Positions 14,460-15,892 of a DNA stretch of 15,892 nucleotides are shown piece after piece. How positions within the stretch are numbered: position 1 is the stretch's first letter; each line of letters opens with the position of its first letter. Origin of the DNA: Rhodobacteraceae bacterium UBA2776 (GTDB taxonomy: Bacteria; Pseudomonadota; Alphaproteobacteria; Rhodobacterales; Rhodobacteraceae); assembly GCA_002352425.1 (NCBI GenBank), contig DEIK01000130.1, positions 1 through 15,892 on the forward strand, written 5' to 3'. A program made the translations under genes and the position numbers. The notes below the pieces were generated by a model, which worked only from the letters and a program-made list of their open reading frames with translations, did no database searches and had not been told where the DNA came from.

Positions 14460-15892
14460 AAAAACCAGCTATCCTGACTCTTGCGGGTCTGACCAAACGT
14501 TTTGGCGATGTCGTTGCCAATGACGCCATTGACCTGACGTTGCAACATGGCGAGGTCTTGGCGCTGCTCGGTGAAAACGGGGCCGGTAAAACCACGCTGA
14601 TGAACATGTTGTTTGGTCATTACACGCCCGATGCGGGCTATGTGGAAATTGTTGGCGAAGATGGTGTGGCCAAACGCCTGCCCGCTGGCAATGCGCAGGC
14701 CGCAATTGATGCGCGGATTGGTATGGTGCATCAACATTTCACCTTGGCCGAAAATCTAAGCGCATTGGATAACATTTTACTCGGGTCCGAGAGCCTATGG
14801 GGGCTGCGGCGTAACCGGCGCGCAGCACGGGCCAAGATCGAGGGTTTGATGCAAGAAAGCGGCTTGATCGCCCCGCTGGACGAGAAGATCGGCGCGTTGT
14901 CGGTGGGCGAGCGTCAACGGGTCGAAATTTTGAAAGCATTGTTTCATGACGCCCGTGTTTTGGTGTTGGACGAACCCACCGCCGTATTGACACCGCAAGA
15001 GGCCGACAGCCTGTTTTTGGCGTTGCGCAAGATGGTTTTAAACGGTCTATCGGTGATCTTTATCTCGCATAAGCTGCACGAGGTTCTGGCGTTCTCTGAC
15101 CGGATTGCGGTGCTGCGGCACGGCAAAAAGGTTGGCGAGCTGGTTACGGCGGACGCGGACAACACACAGATCGCAACCCTGATGGTGGGCGAGGAAACCG
15201 CCTTGCCAGAGCGCGAGACCTGCGAGGTTGGCGCGCCTGTTTTGGAATTATCCGGCGTCACGGTGCAGCGCGAAAATGCGCGTAACTCATTGAATAACCT
15301 GTCTTTATGTTTGAATGCAGGTGAGATTGTCGGCGTGGCGGGGGTGTCTGGAAACGGGCAATCGGCGTTGGCGCAATTGATTTCGGGGCTAACGCGGCCT
15401 GACAGCGGCACGATTGCTTTGGCGGGGGACGTGGTGGTTGCACCGACACCCAAAGGCATGATCAAGGCCCGCGTTGGGCGCATCCCCGAGGACCGGCATC
15501 ACGATGGTGTCGTCGGCTCGATGACGGTGGCCGAAAACCTGGTGCTGGAGCGATTGGGTGATAATGATGTGCAGCGCCACGGCTTTCTGCGCAAAGGCGC
15601 GATATCGGATCACGCGGATGATTTGATCAAAGCCTATGACGTGCGCGGTCCCGGTGCGCAGGCCCGCGCGGCGTTGCTGTCTGGTGGCAACATTCAAAAG
15701 TTGATTTTGGCGCGGGTGCTGGAAAAAGAACCCTTGGTGATCCTTGCCAATCAGCCCACACGCGGGCTTGATTTTGGCGCAGCAGGCGAGGTGGCGCGCC
15801 GCCTGATGGAAGCGCGTAAACGCGGGGCGGGCGTGGTGTTGATCTCCGAGGATTTGGACGAAGTGCTAAGCCTTGCCGACCGGATTGTGGTG
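14456..15892 (+). CDS. ABC transporter ATP-binding protein, two fused modules (3' end beyond window)
   Basis: The visible 479 residues are open to the window edge and cover nearly all of an RbsA/NupA-type protein with two fused nucleotide-binding modules. Module 1 has Walker A GENGAGKT (39-46), signature LSVGERQ (148-154), Walker B VLVLDEPTAVL (168-178) and the H-loop FISHKLHE (202-209). Module 2 has a degenerate Walker A, VSGNGQSA (297-304), lacking the Lys, then signature LSGGNIQ (408-414) and VILANQPTRGLD (428-439). Loss of the second P-loop Lys is normal for this family. It should energise import of the ligand bound by the upstream BMP protein. The ATG at 14456 was chosen because homologous sequence starts within a few residues. 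Permease genes are expected downstream. Confidence 0.92.
   Translation, partial: MKKPAILTLAGLTKRFGDVVANDAIDLTLQHGEVLALLGENGAGKTTLMNMLFGHYTPDAGYVEIVGEDGVAKRLPAGNAQAAIDARIGMVHQHFTLAENLSALDNILLGSESLWGLRRNRRAARAKIEGLMQESGLIAPLDEKIGALSVGERQRVEILKALFHDARVLVLDEPTAVLTPQEADSLFLALRKMVLNGLSVIFISHKLHEVLAFSDRIAVLRHGKKVGELVTADADNTQIATLMVGEETALPERETCEVGAPVLELSGVTVQRENARNSLNNLSLCLNAGEIVGVAGVSGNGQSALAQLISGLTRPDSGTIALAGDVVVAPTPKGMIKARVGRIPEDRHHDGVVGSMTVAENLVLERLGDNDVQRHGFLRKGAISDHADDLIKAYDVRGPGAQARAALLSGGNIQKLILARVLEKEPLVILANQPTRGLDFGAAGEVARRLMEARKRGAGVVLISEDLDEVLSLADRIVV

Noticed and set aside
15344..15367. Degenerate Walker A in the second ATPase module (no Lys)
   Set aside because: It is normal in RbsA/MglA-type fused ATPases, so it is not evidence of inactivation.
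1..15892. CRISPR arrays, tRNA/rRNA genes, insertion sequences, prophage or defence genes
   Set aside because: I saw no regularly spaced repeats, no cloverleaf candidates, no transposase or integrase, and no defence-type proteins. The suggested gene block insertion has no visible mobile element or flanking direct repeat.

Overview
The window looks like chromosomal DNA from a marine alphaproteobacterium of the Rhodobacterales (Roseobacter group). This rests on protein family make-up: a compact phosphate acetyltransferase, Xsc and SoeABC together, PuuD with a fused cytochrome c, and a BMP-type transporter. It also rests on a visibly GC-rich composition. No species can be named from the sequence alone.

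Layout, left to right: (1) 1-171 holds a strong hairpin that probably ends a + strand gene outside the window. (2) 172-2417 holds a LysR-type regulator (-) divergent from puuD (+), the membrane urate hydroxylase, followed by a rho-independent terminator. (3) 2515-7227 is a - strand operon for the sulfite dehydrogenase SoeABC (order soeA, orf86, soeB, soeC). A small AT-rich, unrecognised gene is wedged between soeA and soeB. (4) 7341-8474 is an archaeal/Gram-positive-type citrate synthase (-). (5) 8514-9368 is pta (+), inverted relative to its neighbours. (6) 9399-12339 is the xsc-ackA operon (-), with two direct repeats upstream that resemble the TauR (MocR family) operator. (7) About 12495-12737 is a C-terminal remnant of an MmgE/PrpD-family gene. 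(8) 12830-13303 is trmL. (9) 13421-15892 is a BMP-type solute-binding protein gene and a two-module ABC ATPase gene that runs off the right edge, with an intercistronic hairpin between them.

The central block is a coherent C2-sulfonate dissimilation module. Xsc cleaves sulfoacetaldehyde (from taurine, isethionate and similar compounds) with phosphate into acetyl phosphate and sulfite. SoeABC oxidises the toxic sulfite to sulfate on the cytoplasmic face of the membrane and passes electrons to quinone. Pta makes acetyl-CoA from acetyl phosphate, AckA can make ATP and acetate, and the citrate synthase can feed acetyl-CoA into the TCA cycle. Uptake and the first steps (TauABC, Tpa or TauXY, Ald, TauR) are not in the window.

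The flanks (LysR-puuD on the left, BMP plus RbsA-like ATPase on the right) look like parts of a purine uptake and catabolism locus. The sulfonate block may therefore have been placed between purine genes. The broken MmgE/PrpD gene, which stops where the xsc promoter begins, looks like a junction scar. Most of the chemistry is known. The items most worth a second look are the coupled orf86 inside the soe operon, the xsc operator repeats, and the junction.
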